Below are positions 1 through 9,661 of a stretch of DNA of 64,000 bases, piece after piece (the stretch's first letter is position 1; each line of letters opens with the position of its first letter). The notes below the pieces were generated by a model. It worked only from the letters and a program-made list of their open reading frames with translations, did not search any database and had not been told where the DNA came from. The stretch comes from Liolophura sinensis (taxonomy: Eukaryota > Mollusca > Polyplacophora > Chitonida > Chitonidae): the NCBI RefSeq assembly GCF_032854445.1, contig NC_088298.1:21849295-21913294 (forward strand). The letters run 5' to 3'. The position numbers and the translations under genes were made by a program.

Positions 1-802
1 ACTATGTTGAATTAATAGACTACGTATGTTATTTTGAACAGAATGATTTGCTGCAATAACAGAATACATTCTTGCAGCACTCAGGCCACAGATTTTCTGC
101 TGTAAAGTAACAGATTGATTTTTTGGAATGTTCCTCGACAACTTGCGAGATGTCGGTGGTTTAACCCCTTTTTCTACCTCCCTATAATCTTGAAGACCAC
201 CAGTGAGATATTCTTGAATATGGCGTTGAACAACAGTCATATAAGTAAAGAAATTCAGTCTTTATAATGCCATGCATACATCACACTGGTATTAATGTAC
301 CGTTATAAATAAAACTCTAACGAGGTACTTGCGTGAAACCAAGCAGTGACAAACAGCTGCTGCATTAGACAGGGGAATAGAACAGCTTGTTATATTTGAC
401 AGCTACCCTCTGGAGCTTACCAAAAGACCAGCTATAAAGCCCGTGGAGTCATGGCCATGTGACATTCGAATTATAGATCACTATGATGGATTTATGTATA
501 ATGCAGGACGGGGATCACAGCGGATTTATGGTCTTGGCAGTTGGTAAGGTGGCATGGGCTCCTGGCTATACTGTGCGTACAGGTCAGTGTACCCGAGGCA
601 AGGTCAGATACTTCCTACAATGAGCTATAATCCTATAACACGATTGTATTTGTGATATGATTTAATGTATGATATTAAAAAAGTAGGATTAAAGGACAAC
701 ACTGATAATATTAATTACATTTTATATCTCATCTCATCGGTAATATGCATGGATGCATGGATGAAAATGACAAACCCACCGTTGAATCAATGTACATGTA
801 GA
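1..802. other. Intergenic DNA, nothing recognised
   Basis: No reading frame of useful length, no tRNA, and none of the SINE or satellite units seen elsewhere in the window. It is AT-rich with a slightly GC-richer patch around 480-600. I see no feature to assign. Confidence 0.6.
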
Positions 803-1219
803 TACCAACGTTAAAACCAAACTGAAGTTACAAAGTAAACTCTGTCAAAATTCAGAAACACTCTACACCAACGTTAAAACCAAACTGAAGTCAGAAACAC
901 TCTACACCAACGTTAAAACCAAACTGAAGTTACAAAGTAAACTCTGTCAAAATTCGGAAACAATCTACACCAACGTTAAAATCAAACTGAAGTTACAAAG
1001 TAAACTCTGTCAAAATTCGGAAACACTCTACACCAACGTTAAAACCGAAGCGAAGTTACAAAGTAAACTCTGTCAAAATTCGGAAACACTCTACACCAAC
1101 GTTAAAACCAAAGCGAAGTTACAAAGTAAACTCTGTCAACATTCGGAAACACACTACACCAACGTTAAAACCAAAGCGAAGTTACAAAGTAAACTCTATC
1201 AAAATTCGGAAACACTCTG
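803..1219. repeat. 63-bp minisatellite, left block
   Basis: Six to seven head-to-tail units of about 63 bp, each with the core CACCAACGTTAAAACCAAA followed by GAAGTTACAAAGTAAACTC and TCGGAAACACTCTA. One unit near 862-905 is internally shortened. The same family resumes at about 1846 with a more diverged sequence, so the array is interrupted by the Penelope-like insertion between them. Confidence 0.9.
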
Positions 1220-1313
1220 CATTTTAATTGGTAGACAACTCCTTTGGGTGGCTGGGGTGGACACCAACCAAACCCCAGCCACCCAAAGGAGTTGTCTACC
1301 AATTAAAATGCAG
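1217..1313. repeat. Near-perfect hairpin (42-bp inverted repeat)
   Basis: Arms 1217-1258 and 1272-1313 are exact reverse complements, separated by a 13-nt spacer (1259-1271). The right arm is the first part of the Penelope-like coding region, and the left arm is an inverted copy of it. This looks like an inversion made during the insertion of the 5'-truncated element rather than a functional site. Confidence 0.95.
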
Positions 1314-1835
1314 TTGCAACAACTCCTACATAGGTGAAACAGGCAGACCGCTTCAAACCAGAATTAAAGAACACCAATCATCAGTACAGAAACTTGACTC
1401 CAAATCTGCCATATCTGACCACATCCATGAAAACCCATCCCACAACATCAACTGGAATACAGTCAGGACACTGAACATGAATCAGCCCCATTGGAAGAAA
1501 CGAAAACTACAAGAAGCCATCCAGATTAAGAGATTAAAGCCCAGCCTGAACAGAGATCACGGCATCTACCTCCCCTCAGCTTATGATCTGCTAATCCTCC
1601 AAACCGCTCAGGAACCCCACCGAGCCTAGTCAGTACGCCAACACCCACCCCAGGACACCTTAATCCCCTGAGGACTGTTTACCCTCTTTTTGTTTTATCT
1701 GTTGACATATGCATCTCTTGCTATATATAAGCGCAGTAGTAATTTTGATGTCATTCACTTGATAACGATGCTAGTATCTGCATCGAAACGTTGTGTTAAA
1801 TAAACCAAGAAGTTGTACATCCATAAGAATGCCTT
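1272..1835 (+). mobile_element. Penelope-like element, 5'-truncated, 3' end with GIY-YIG endonuclease
   Basis: The open frame to 1629 gives about 120 residues with the GIY-YIG nuclease pattern: VVY in the GIY position, then YIGETGRPLQTRIKEH carrying the YIG, the catalytic Arg and the following His. Downstream come a Glu in the KLQEAIQIK segment and the Asn of KPSLN. In Penelope-like elements this domain follows the reverse transcriptase, which is absent here, so only the C-terminal endonuclease survives. The ATG at 1228 lies in the inverted arm and is not a natural start. After the stop codon there is a roughly 200-bp 3' region with a stem-loop (GATGC/GCATC followed by GAAAC) and an AATAAA-like sequence. 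The copy sits inside a minisatellite, whose units flank it on both sides. It is a dead fragment, although the nuclease frame itself is intact. Confidence 0.85.
1767..1789 (+). other. Stem-loop with GAAAC core in Penelope-like 3' region
   Basis: GATGC (1767-1771) pairs with GCATC (1780-1784) around an 8-nt loop and is followed immediately by GAAAC. Penelope-like elements often carry hammerhead ribozyme motifs, in which helix II is followed by a GAAA core. The preceding CTTGATAAC deviates from the CUGAUGA core, so I see only a hammerhead-like remnant at best. Confidence 0.3.
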
Positions 1836-1845
1836 GTCCAGTGTA

Positions 1846-2068
1846 CAAAGCGAAGTTAGAGTAAACTATCAAATTCGAAAACACTCAACCCCAACATTAA
1901 AACCAAAGCAAAGTTACAAAGTAAACTATCAAAATTCGAAAAAACTCAACCCCAACATTAAAACCAAAGCAAAGTTACAAATTAAACTATCAAAATCCGA
2001 AAACACTCACACCAACATTTAAACCAAAGTTACAAAGTAAACTTTATCAAAATTCAAGATCACTCAAC
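1846..2068. repeat. 63-bp minisatellite, right block (diverged)
   Basis: Three to four diverged units related to the array at 803-1219, with core CCCCAACATTAAAACCAAAG and AAAGTTACAAAGTAAACTAT. Units are slightly shorter than in the left block. The two blocks were probably one array before the Penelope-like insertion. Confidence 0.8.
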
Positions 2069-2124
2069 CCAAATATAATATTAAAGCTTTGCAAACGGAA
2101 AGGAACAATGTTCTCCCCGGCCTT

Positions 2125-2178
2125 TTCTTGCGTACGGCGTAAAACACAAATCAAATAAATAAGTAAATAAATAAAAGG
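2125..2178 (+). mobile_element. SINE 3'-end fragment
   Basis: Matches only the last part of the window's tRNA-derived SINE: CGTACGGCGTAAAACAC, then CAAATCAAATAAATAAGT. The head and core are missing. Confidence 0.75.
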
Positions 2179-2179
2179 A

Positions 2180-3130
2180 ATGATATGAATTCCCCAACAA
2201 ACTGGGCCACATACACACATGCCGATCAAGATAACCTCGCTGCAGATCTAAAACTTGGGAAGATCGCAAGCAGGGTTTTATGGAAACCAAGAAAATCTCA
2301 CTTGAAAACCATAAACTATTTCCCGTATTCATAGCGTTGAGCATCCGGGTTCCTCCCAGTGAATATTTGAAGGCAAAGCACATTCTGATTACTTTACCAG
2401 ACAAAAATTCTTACCTAAAAGCTATGTTTCTCATTATTCATGTTAAAATCTTATTCAAGGCCTATCTCTCCCTGGGTTAAATTCGGTTTGTTTTCACCTC
2501 CAATTCTCTAGTCACCTGACTAAAGATTGTGCTGATTAATCGCTCAGAACAGGTATGACTTCACTTCAAAGCTATGAATTTCACATATAGACCATTTAAA
2601 AGTCACAAACACTCGCATGTATGTAACGATATCCATAAATATAATACTACAGTTATAGGAGGTTAAAACCAGAGCAACAACGACGGCAGTGTGAGTTATC
2701 GCAGGCAAATGGTCAAACGCAACCGGTGAAATCCGGTGCCTTGTCTATTTACTTCAGCCTTGTCAATTTGCTTCTGGGATTCATTTTAAGTGTTTGTGTA
2801 AACGCTTGTAAAAAGTAGCAAGTTACACGACCCATAGCACCACGGCTTAAGCCGAATTAGGCAAAGCTATTGCAGTGATATCAACTCCAATTTGTGAGAG
2901 GTCAAAGCTCTACAATAACTCAAAATACCGTGTTGTTTTCACCTGTGAGTAAACAATACCATAAAGAAACGGCGCAAAGTAATGGAAGGCAAATTTATTA
3001 AATTATATAGTGCAGTGTTCCTTGTAATATATATGTCAGAAAGGGTATATGGTTTTACTGCTACTAAGTAATTCTTTTGGAGAGCTCATGGATGTTGGTT
3101 TTGCTTGCAAACCCATGTCTATTAATGTCT
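2180..3130. other. Intergenic DNA, nothing recognised
   Basis: Only short, overlapping, non-homologous reading frames occur here. I see no repeat unit, splice-consistent exon or RNA gene. Confidence 0.5.
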
Positions 3131-3385
3131 ATTTATTTGGCTGATTGGTGTTTTACGCCTCATTCAAGAATATTTCACGTATACGACAGTGGCATTATGG
3201 TGGGAAAAACACGGGCAGAGCCCGGGGGAAAATCACGGCCATCCGCAGCTTGCTAGCAGACCTTGCCACCTACAACCGGAGAGGAAGCCAGTATGAGCTG
3301 GACTTGAACTCACAGCGACCGCATTGGAGGCTCCTAGGTCAATACGCCGCGCTAGAGAGCTAACCAACTGAGCCACGGAGGTCCC
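3131..3385 (-). mobile_element. tRNA-derived SINE, near full length
   Basis: On the plus strand it reads from the (ATTT) tail through GGTGTTTTACGCC, TCAAGAATATTTCAC, the CATCCGCAG core and GACTTGAACTCACAGC (complement of the B box) to TGAGCCACGGAGG (complement of the tRNA head with the A box). The core is lightly mutated. It is a Pol III-type retroposon inserted in minus orientation. Confidence 0.9.
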
Positions 3386-3650
3386 TCGTCAGTTTTGGAA
3401 ACGCTTGCCACACTGACGATACCTGATCAGATGAATGAATACAAGACTTGACGCAACCTCAGGACATTGCAGCCATATCGTGGAGACCCGCCAGTGTCCA
3501 ATTTCTACGAAAGGAAAAGTTACAAAACTTTTTAAAAAATGTGAATTTATCGATCACAGTAGATGTCATATATTACAATCCAGACACTTTCCTGCCTAAA
3601 TTATACATGCAATTCGAGCAGAAGCTGTACGGTCCTTCTTATCTTTTAAC

Positions 3651-3902
3651 TGGGGCCTCCATGACCGAGGGGTAGCACTCCAGCACGGCGCATTGACTCA
3701 GGAGCTTCTCAATAATTGGTAGCTGTGAGTTCAAGTCCAGCTCATGCTGGCTTCCTCTCCGGCCGTACGTGAGAAGCTCTGCTAGCAACCTGCGGATGGT
3801 CGTGGGTTTCCCCCGGGTTGTGCCCGGTTTTCTCCCACCATAATGCTGACCGGCGTCGAATAAGTGAAATATTCTTGAATACAGCATAAAAAAACAATCA
3901 AA

Positions 3903-3937
<35 letters not shown>

Positions 3938-3938
3938 A
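3651..3938 (+). mobile_element. tRNA-derived SINE, full length with mutated head
   Basis: Reads GGGGCCTCCATGACCGAG, then the B-box-like GAGTTCAAGTCCAGC, the CTTCCTCTCCGGCCGTACG core, the ATTCTTGAATACAG tail and (AAAT)n of about nine units. The tRNA-like A box (GTGGCTCAGTTGG in good copies) has decayed to ATGACCGAGGGG. It lies next to a short repeat that recurs inverted at 4972-5012. Confidence 0.88.
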
Positions 3939-5326
3939 GGACCTGGTATAGTAATGTGGGGAATCGGTTCCAGTGCAAGAAATGGTGGACATGTGACTAT
4001 ATCTGTGAGTGAAAGCTACTGACACTGTTTCACTCTGCTTTTCCTGTTATATGTCAAGCACACGGCATATGAAGCGCCAAACATGCACTGAAGCAATGTA
4101 TAGGTCATAAAATCGAAAAACTGTAGCTGGTTCCAGTCAGCCTGAAATATCTTTTTTTTGTTTTTGCATTAGACACTGTAGAGTTATGAAAATTACTGCA
4201 TTACAAATGTAACTTTCTGAAGAAATCATTTATGCACCAATCAATTAAACAAATATATAGCAAATGCATCTTTCAGCCTTGTACTTTGTCTATGGATAAC
4301 ATATTAATGTTAATGATAGCTAATGGACTACATGTGCTCTCAACGAGGATTCATGTATGATGTCGCTATAGTAGCCAAATGCTACGTAATACCATAGCTT
4401 ATCCAATCTAATTCATGATAACACTTATTTCATTTAAGACGGTCTTTATCTTTACTCTCATAAAAGTATGTTTCCAAAGAAAAAAAAGAAAGCGCCGCAA
4501 AGATTCGAACTCTTTCCAATATAAAAACCTTCTCTACACAACGACTTTGTTAGTCTACTGTACTGTGGAGGATGCCTGATTGACTGCGGCAGAAATACAG
4601 ATTTTAAACTTGCTAAAAATATATGACAAAACTCAACACATTATAAAGTTTATGTTTTACATATGAAGACAAACGTTAACCAAAACGAAACTTTGACAGT
4701 AAGTAGAAATACACACATGAAGGTTTCAGTAAAGATATTGTTGTGGTTAACGTTGATCTTCATACTGTAAATTAAAACACAGTGCCTCGTTTGAACGAAA
4801 AATTGGCGTTTTTGATCGAAAGTGCATTTTTGGAGGGTTATTACTAAGCAATCATCTCTATTATGACATTATATCTTGCATGAGTGCTTCGACCAAGTTT
4901 TATACTTCTGAATCCTAAATGTACAGAATTGTGCTGGGGTTTTGAAATTTGCACTTTCTTATCGTACCTCTCTGGAACCGATTCCCCGCCTTACCGTACC
5001 AAGTCCTTTGTATTGACTATTCGTGGACAAACTGATAACCAAGGCCTATGTAGTCTTACTCCTTACAGCGCATGCTTCGCTCTCTACCTTTCGCTTTACA
5101 TCACTGCCACTGCTAGTAAATTTTGTACAGAAATCTTGAGCAATGCCGATGTCACTGGGGTCACAGTGATGAGGCAGGAAGTGATGTCCGAAAACACAAT
5201 CTATCCGTCTCAACGCTCTAACAATGCATTCTCTTTATCTAGAGTATATCTACCAGATTTTTCTAACTAAAACCTAAAACAATTCTGCTTATGGATGCTA
5301 AGGAAGGGGACACAAGTGATGCATAT
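3939..5326. other. Intergenic DNA
   Basis: No gene is supported. One inverted pair of about 40 bp occurs, 3939-3976 against 4972-5012, sharing CTGGAACCGATTCCCC. A 128-codon frame at 4884-5270 overlaps one arm and has no recognisable domain. Confidence 0.5.
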
Positions 5327-5612
5327 TCAAATCTTGGAGGGGCCTCCGTAGCTCAGCTGGTTAGCGCGCTAGCACAGCGTAATGACCCAGGAGCCTGTCA
5401 CCAATGCGGTCGCTGTGAGTTCAAGTCCAACTCATGCTGGCTGCCTCTCTGGCCGTATATGGGAAGGTCTGCCAGCAACCTGCGGATGGCCGTGGGTTTC
5501 TCCGGGCTGTGCCCGGTTTCCTCCCACCATAATGCTGGCCGCCGTCGTATAAGTGAAATATTCTTGAGTACGGCGTAAAACACCAATCCAATAAATCAAA
5601 TCAAATCTTGGA
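5327..5612 (+). mobile_element. Full-length tRNA-derived SINE with 12-bp target-site duplication
   Basis: This is the cleanest copy for defining the family. The element is 5339-5600 (262 bp), flanked by TCAAATCTTGGA at 5327-5338 and 5601-5612. The tRNA-like head GGCCTCCGTAGCTCAGCTGG contains the A box; GAGTTCAAGTCCAAC is the B box. The core follows, and the 3' end is GTACGGCGTAAAACACC plus AAT-rich repeats. The long target-site duplication indicates LINE-dependent retroposition. By architecture this is a molluscan tRNA-headed SINE, possibly of the V-SINE/RUDI type, but that name is from memory and unverified. Confidence 0.95.
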
Positions 5613-6956
5613 AAAGCTCCGAATAACAGGCAGACGCGACTCAACTCAACCGAGTTCGTTCCATTCGCTGATGGCCATGCGACTTGAAATCACCGGCATA
5701 TATACATGAACACGTAACGACTTGTGCATGGAATACAACCCTAGCTGAGTGGCGTCGTTATTTCGGATATATGAGCGCTTCCGACCGACGCAACAAGCGG
5801 GTTGAGCTGAGTTGAGTACATGTAACGACTGGAGGCAATTGGGAACTATTTCTTTTCCTTTGTCCGGGTTCCTCAGCCACCATCAAGGTTTTCTACATCT
5901 GACATTTGGTGAAGTACCACATGACATAAACTTTAATAGTAAAATCCTTTCCAGCTGAAGAGCTGTGGGGGCATAAACACGGTTGCAACGTGACTCAATT
6001 CACTTGAATCCGGTCTTAAGTTTTCTGCCGCCATCAACAAAACTACGACTAAGTGCAAATGGCACCGATTTCAGATAAGTCGCGTGGTTATTTCGCGTAC
6101 ACGAGCGCTAACGGTTGTTCGGTCGGCTTTATACAGATATAGGTCTTATAGTGCGGTATATATGCCGAGGTTCAGACTTTGAAATTTCCATTTTGAATGA
6201 CTCTGTCGCCAGCGACGCCCTTTCACCGGTACCGGAAGTAACTATATAGACTTACACCTCATCTATCCTCCTGTCAGGCAGGTGTCACTTTACCATTTTT
6301 TTTTTCAAAAGGTTCATCTTACAGAATTAAAGCGTGCCACATGGCTTCATCGTAACGACATGCATATCAAATTCGAGTTTTGGGCCATGCTGTCCTTTTC
6401 CAGAAACTTAAAGCCGTTTGTGTCTCGTTTTTGCACATTGACAATTTTTCGGACATTTTTTTTGTTGTAAGGAGGGACATTTAATTGAATCCTCGAGTTT
6501 GACGAGTTACAGACAAGTTCAAGTTTCGGATCGTTTCGTCCTTTTTTTAAAAAAAATAGAGAATGGCGATTTTTTTTCTCCCTGTTTTGAACTTTGACAT
6601 CTATTATTCTGATGGCACAAACCGGTATAGATGACATGTATTGCCAATGCAATACTTCCTGAATGCTTGTTTTTGAAATGGTTATTTATTTGACTGTTGT
6701 TTAATGTCATGCTGAAAACTTTTTAACGTATACCACGTATTTGATGGGTGGAGGAAACCAGAGCTCCCGAGGTTTAAACCACTCTTTGCATGATTCCATC
6801 CTATTTTCATACTTAACATACTTTCTTAATCCTTTGTGTGCTTATACTTTTCGTCGCTTTTTAGAAATGTGAGTTTTGACATGGAACGTCAGACATTATT
6901 ACTATATGGAACGAAAATATGGTACTGGTTTTCCCTAAGGCACAATAGATATCTAT
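5613..6956. other. Intergenic DNA, nothing coding recognised
   Basis: It contains an imperfect inverted pair around 5637-5655 and 5800-5818 (CGACTCAACTCAACC against GGGTTGAGCTGAGTTGAG) and several homopolymer T runs. No gene or RNA is supported. Confidence 0.5.
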
Positions 6957-6962
6957 ATCAGG
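6957..6962. repeat. Polinton target-site duplication, left
   Basis: ATCAGG directly abuts the left terminal inverted repeat and is repeated exactly at 22418-22423. Six-bp duplications are the hallmark of Polinton integration. Confidence 0.92.
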
Positions 6963-7149
6963 AGTAGTAGAGAATGTTGCAAACGTGTCCAATTGGGGAG
7001 GTGGGATTGGGGAGGTGGAGGTGTGTCGTTGATTCCGCGCTCTCTTAGGCGCATGCGCGTGACGTCAGCGCATGCACGTGACGTCGCACGTTCCATGTCG
7101 CCAAAACGCACCATTAAGCGCAGCTCCTTCAGCTCCATGTTGCGCCAAA

Positions 7150-7345
7150 ACAGTCCCATGTGTGAGCTCCAGTTCGAGACTAAACTGATGTCACGCACGA
7201 GAGCAGCTCAATTTCGCGCCAAAACTGACCCATGGGTGAGCTCCATTTCGTTTGCGCCAAAACTGACCCATGGGTAAGCTCTATTTCGTTCGCGCCAAAA
7301 CTGACCCGTGGGTGAGCTCCATTTCGTTTGCACCAAAAACTGACC
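7150..7345 (+). repeat. About 38-bp tandem repeats inside left TIR
   Basis: Four consecutive units of ATTTCGTTTGCGCCAAAAC followed by TGACCCATGGGTGAGCTCC, from about 7210 to 7345, with a diverged unit before them at 7150. Each unit contains the palindrome ACCCATGGGT. Single units recur near 7460 and 7680 and in the right TIR. Confidence 0.85.
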
Positions 7346-7746
7346 AACGGGTTACCGCTCGGTTCTGGCGCCTGAATTTCGTTCATGTCCACGTTGAGCG
7401 AGGCGCGTGACGTCACGCGGGAGGCTCGCAAACGGACCAACGTGCGATGCTCCTTTAGCTCCATTTCGCGCCAAAACTGACCCATGGGTGACCACGCGGA
7501 CTTAGCGCCAGCGAGGCGCGTGCAGTCACGCGCAAGGCGCGCTCAGAGTTGAATTTCATTGACGTCCGTGCTGTGCAACCCATGAGCGAGTGAGGGGTGT
7601 GACGGACCAATGAGCGACAGGGGAGCAAAAACGATGGGTTGTAAAGTTGGGTCGAGCAGCTCCTTCAGCTCCATTTCGTGTCAAAACTGCCCAATGGGGG
7701 ACCGCGCGGTTTTGGCGCCTGAATTTTGTTGACGTCAGGGCTGACG

Positions 7747-7760
7747 GGATAAATAGTGAG
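7747..7760 (+). promoter_or_regulatory. TATA-like element at inner edge of left TIR
   Basis: GGGATAAATAGTGAG lies about 100 bp upstream of the first recognisable internal start codon (7851), and a related CGGGATAAA block occurs at the matching point of the right TIR. It would suit a promoter firing inward from each TIR, but nothing beyond position and sequence supports this. Confidence 0.3.
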
Positions 7761-7850
7761 GCGTGAAGAGAGCAAGCTACTCTGGCTACCCTACCTGCCT
7801 AGACAACGCCAGACCACGTTCACCCAGAGAGAGACACTACGCTGTGAGTA

Positions 7851-8342
7851 TGAAACGATCTGCTTCTGCTAACCCTCTGCTGACAGACCTTACCGAGAAG
7901 AAGGTGTGCCTGCCATCGTCGTGACCAAACCTCACCTTTGGTGATGGTTGAGATTCTACAATGTCCAACAGACCCTGACGCCCCACCCAAGCGTGTCGTT
8001 CTCTACGGGGAAGGTTGGATTAGGTTGAAGGCACTGGCTGCGGATATCTCCGAGGCGGGCTTGACGGTGTGTGAGCCGTTATCCGACGGCTGGTGTCTCT
8101 CCACTCTGACCATCCCTGACGGTGTCATGCTCGTCTACGTGAAGAAATGGAGAGCATATTGACCCGACGGTCCGCCCTACCCGACCAACGAATGTGTAAC
8201 ACTCAACTACCTCACCCACTGGCGAAACCTGGTAGAAGCCACCCCAGACATCGACATGTTACTGGTGGCAGCGGAGGAAGAGACAGCCGGCACCAGCGGC
8301 GGTGTGAGTGGGGGGGCGGCGGTGATGATGACGACAAGGTGA
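7851..8342 (+). pseudogene. PC4-like (ssDNA-binding coactivator) protein of the Polinton, broken
   Basis: The ATG at 7851 opens MKRSASANPLLTDLTEKK, which stops near 7925. The reading continues in another frame from about 7938 (PPKRVVLYGEGWIRLK) and passes an in-frame TGA at 8160-8162 to end at 8342. The last part, VYVKKWRAY, stop, PPYPTNECVTL then WRNLVEATPDIDML, has the layout of a PC4/p15 C-terminal domain: a basic strand, P-T-(K)-x-G-V-x-L, then an aromatic residue and I-P-x-I-D. PC4 domains bind single-stranded DNA; in a protein-primed replicating element this would suit replication or transcription. The assignment rests on pattern only. The copy is broken by at least one frameshift and one stop. 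An acidic, glycine-rich tail follows. Confidence 0.5.
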
Positions 8343-8537
8343 AGGCGGAGCCCGTGACATTCAGTCTGGAGCAGCCGAAAACAGGCTTCCCTGAAGTCAG
8401 AGCTGGAGGGAGTGCTGACTCATCGATGGGTGATTACGTAGTCGAATTTTGTTGACACTGGATGTACACTGGATAATATATATCTGCTGTCTGGGATAGG
8501 TTCACTCACTATACACAGATATAGACTACGCCGGACT

Positions 8538-9194
8538 ATGCCTCGCACCGGCCGCCAGCCACCGCAGCAGCAGCAGCCTTTTGCCGTAAAGCGGCGGGGA
8601 CAGAAGCGGGGTCAGAGAACGATCGTGGGCAGAAAATTAGACCAGGTCGATTCCGCTCTCCATGCATTGTACTACAACCCCGACAATCCATCGGCTTACA
8701 GCGGCTTTCAGCCCTTGCTCAGGGCAGCCCGGCGACATGGACTCAAAGTGAGACAGGCCCACGTGTCGGCTTGGCTGGTCCGGCAGAACACGTACACAAT
8801 GCACCGTCCTCCTTGCTGGCGCTACCCTCGTAACCGAATGGTGGTTTGGGGTATAGACAGTCAGTGGAAGGCGGACATGGTAGAAATGGCAGTGTTTGCC
8901 AAAGAGAACGGCGCCAACCGTTACCTACTTGCCTACATCGATGTCCTCTGCAAGCACGATTGGGTGGTTCCACTGCGCACCAAAACCGGTGCTCGTTTGA
9001 TCGAGGCGTTTCAACGCATTTTCGAGAGGGGACGTCGACCGTTTTACTTGCAAACGGGCGAGGGCAAGGAGTTTCTGAACAGGCCGTTCCAGGCAATTTT
9101 AAACGACAACGGGGTGTTTTTCTTTCACACATTTAACGAGACCAAAGCGTCCCTGGTAAAGCGGTTTAACCGTACTTTAAAAGTACGCCTGTAA
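8538..9194 (+). pseudogene. Polinton integrase (rve-type), truncated and catalytically altered
   Basis: The frame of 218 residues starts with a basic, Gln-rich stretch, continues through a helical N-terminal region and enters the integrase core. First catalytic Asp: WGIDSQWKADMVEM (about residues 109-117). Core strand: YLLAYIDVLCKHDWVVPL. The second catalytic position reads LQTGEGKEFLN, where Polinton integrases have Asp; codon GGC at 9057-9059 gives Gly, one base from GAC. The Glu segment is NETKASLVKRFNRTLK. The frame ends at TAA 9192-9194, after which KYSTAHSTRRY is still readable in the same frame, so a codon was turned into a stop and the C-terminal part, usually with a chromodomain, is lost. 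Integrase inserts the linear element and makes the 6-bp duplication. This copy could not do so. Confidence 0.88.
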
Positions 9195-9376
9195 AAATAT
9201 TCCACCGCTCACAGCACTCGGCGTTACCGAGTTGCTGAGGAAAACGGTATTATTGGGTGAAGTGGGTCGGCTGTCCACCCAACTTTAAGTCTTGGGTGAC
9301 GGCCAATGACGCCAAACGTATTTAACCCCAAGGATTACGGACGTGACTGTCACTCCCTGTCGACCTACCTCAAGGG
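9195..9376 (+). pseudogene. Decayed integrase C-terminal remnant
   Basis: Reading through the stop at 9192 gives residues resembling the continuation of Polinton integrases (KYSTAHSTRRYRVAEENG), then stops again. No chromodomain can be read before the next ORF at 9377. Confidence 0.5.
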
Positions 9377-9661
9377 ATGGATCAGTGGGTACAAGGCTTG
9401 CGCGAGAATAAAGGCACCGTGGCAGCTGTGTTCGGAGTTCTCTTGCCCATCGGAGTTTTAGTGGGTGGACTGGCCGCGGAACTCCAAGATCAGTCGACCA
9501 TTCAATATCTACAAGGGCAATTGAAAAAGACCTCCTCCGTTGGTACGGGAAGCCTTTGTCCCCACCGCCGCCGTCACCACAACCATCACAACGACCACCA
9601 CCGCCGTCGCAGAGTGACATCGTCCATCGCCTTGACAGCATTGTCCCGGGCGAGGTCCTGA
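9377..9661 (+). CDS. Small Polinton ORF with one transmembrane segment
   Basis: 94 codons starting MDQWVQGLRENKG. Residues about 14-36 form one long hydrophobic, Gly-rich segment (VFGVLLPIGVLVGGLAAEL) suitable for a single membrane span, followed by a polar helix (STIQYLQGQLKK). The tail then switches to His/Arg-rich low-complexity sequence, which looks out of frame, because the alternative frame from 9556 gives a Pro/Ser/Gln-rich and then ordinary sequence ending at 9750. The original protein was probably membrane-anchored N-terminally with a proline-rich linker. I do not recognise its family. Short membrane proteins are known in Polintons and related viruses, but a role here is inference. 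Confidence 0.45.
   Translation: MDQWVQGLRENKGTVAAVFGVLLPIGVLVGGLAAELQDQSTIQYLQGQLKKTSSVGTGSLCPHRRRHHNHHNDHHRRRRVTSSIALTALSRARS

Larger units (their letters stand above)
6963..7790 (+). repeat. Polinton left terminal inverted repeat
   Basis: Aligns in reverse complement with 22417 back to about 21890. Matching blocks include the outermost AGTAGTAGAGAATGTTGCAA, the GCGCATGCG region, CAGCTCCTTCAGC, the repeated GCGCCAAAACTGACCCATGG block, TTTTGGCGCCTGAATTT and the innermost CGGGATAAA. The two arms have diverged by substitutions and by the number of internal repeat units, so the inner limit is approximate. Confidence 0.85.

Noticed and set aside
3145-3363. Recurring short frames of the type [14 protein letters not shown] or [18 protein letters not shown]
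   Set aside because: These peptides come from the SINE core and head in different frames and appear at every copy; not proteins.
4488-4575. Possible tRNA gene on the minus strand because of AAGATTCGAACTCTTT
   Set aside because: A T-arm-like segment is present, but no matching acceptor stem or anticodon arm can be folded.
4884-5270. 128-codon plus-strand frame
   Set aside because: Overlaps a short dispersed repeat, has no domain or conserved pattern, and lies in non-coding DNA.
8743-9132. 129-codon minus-strand frame
   Set aside because: Shadow of the integrase reading frame on the other strand.
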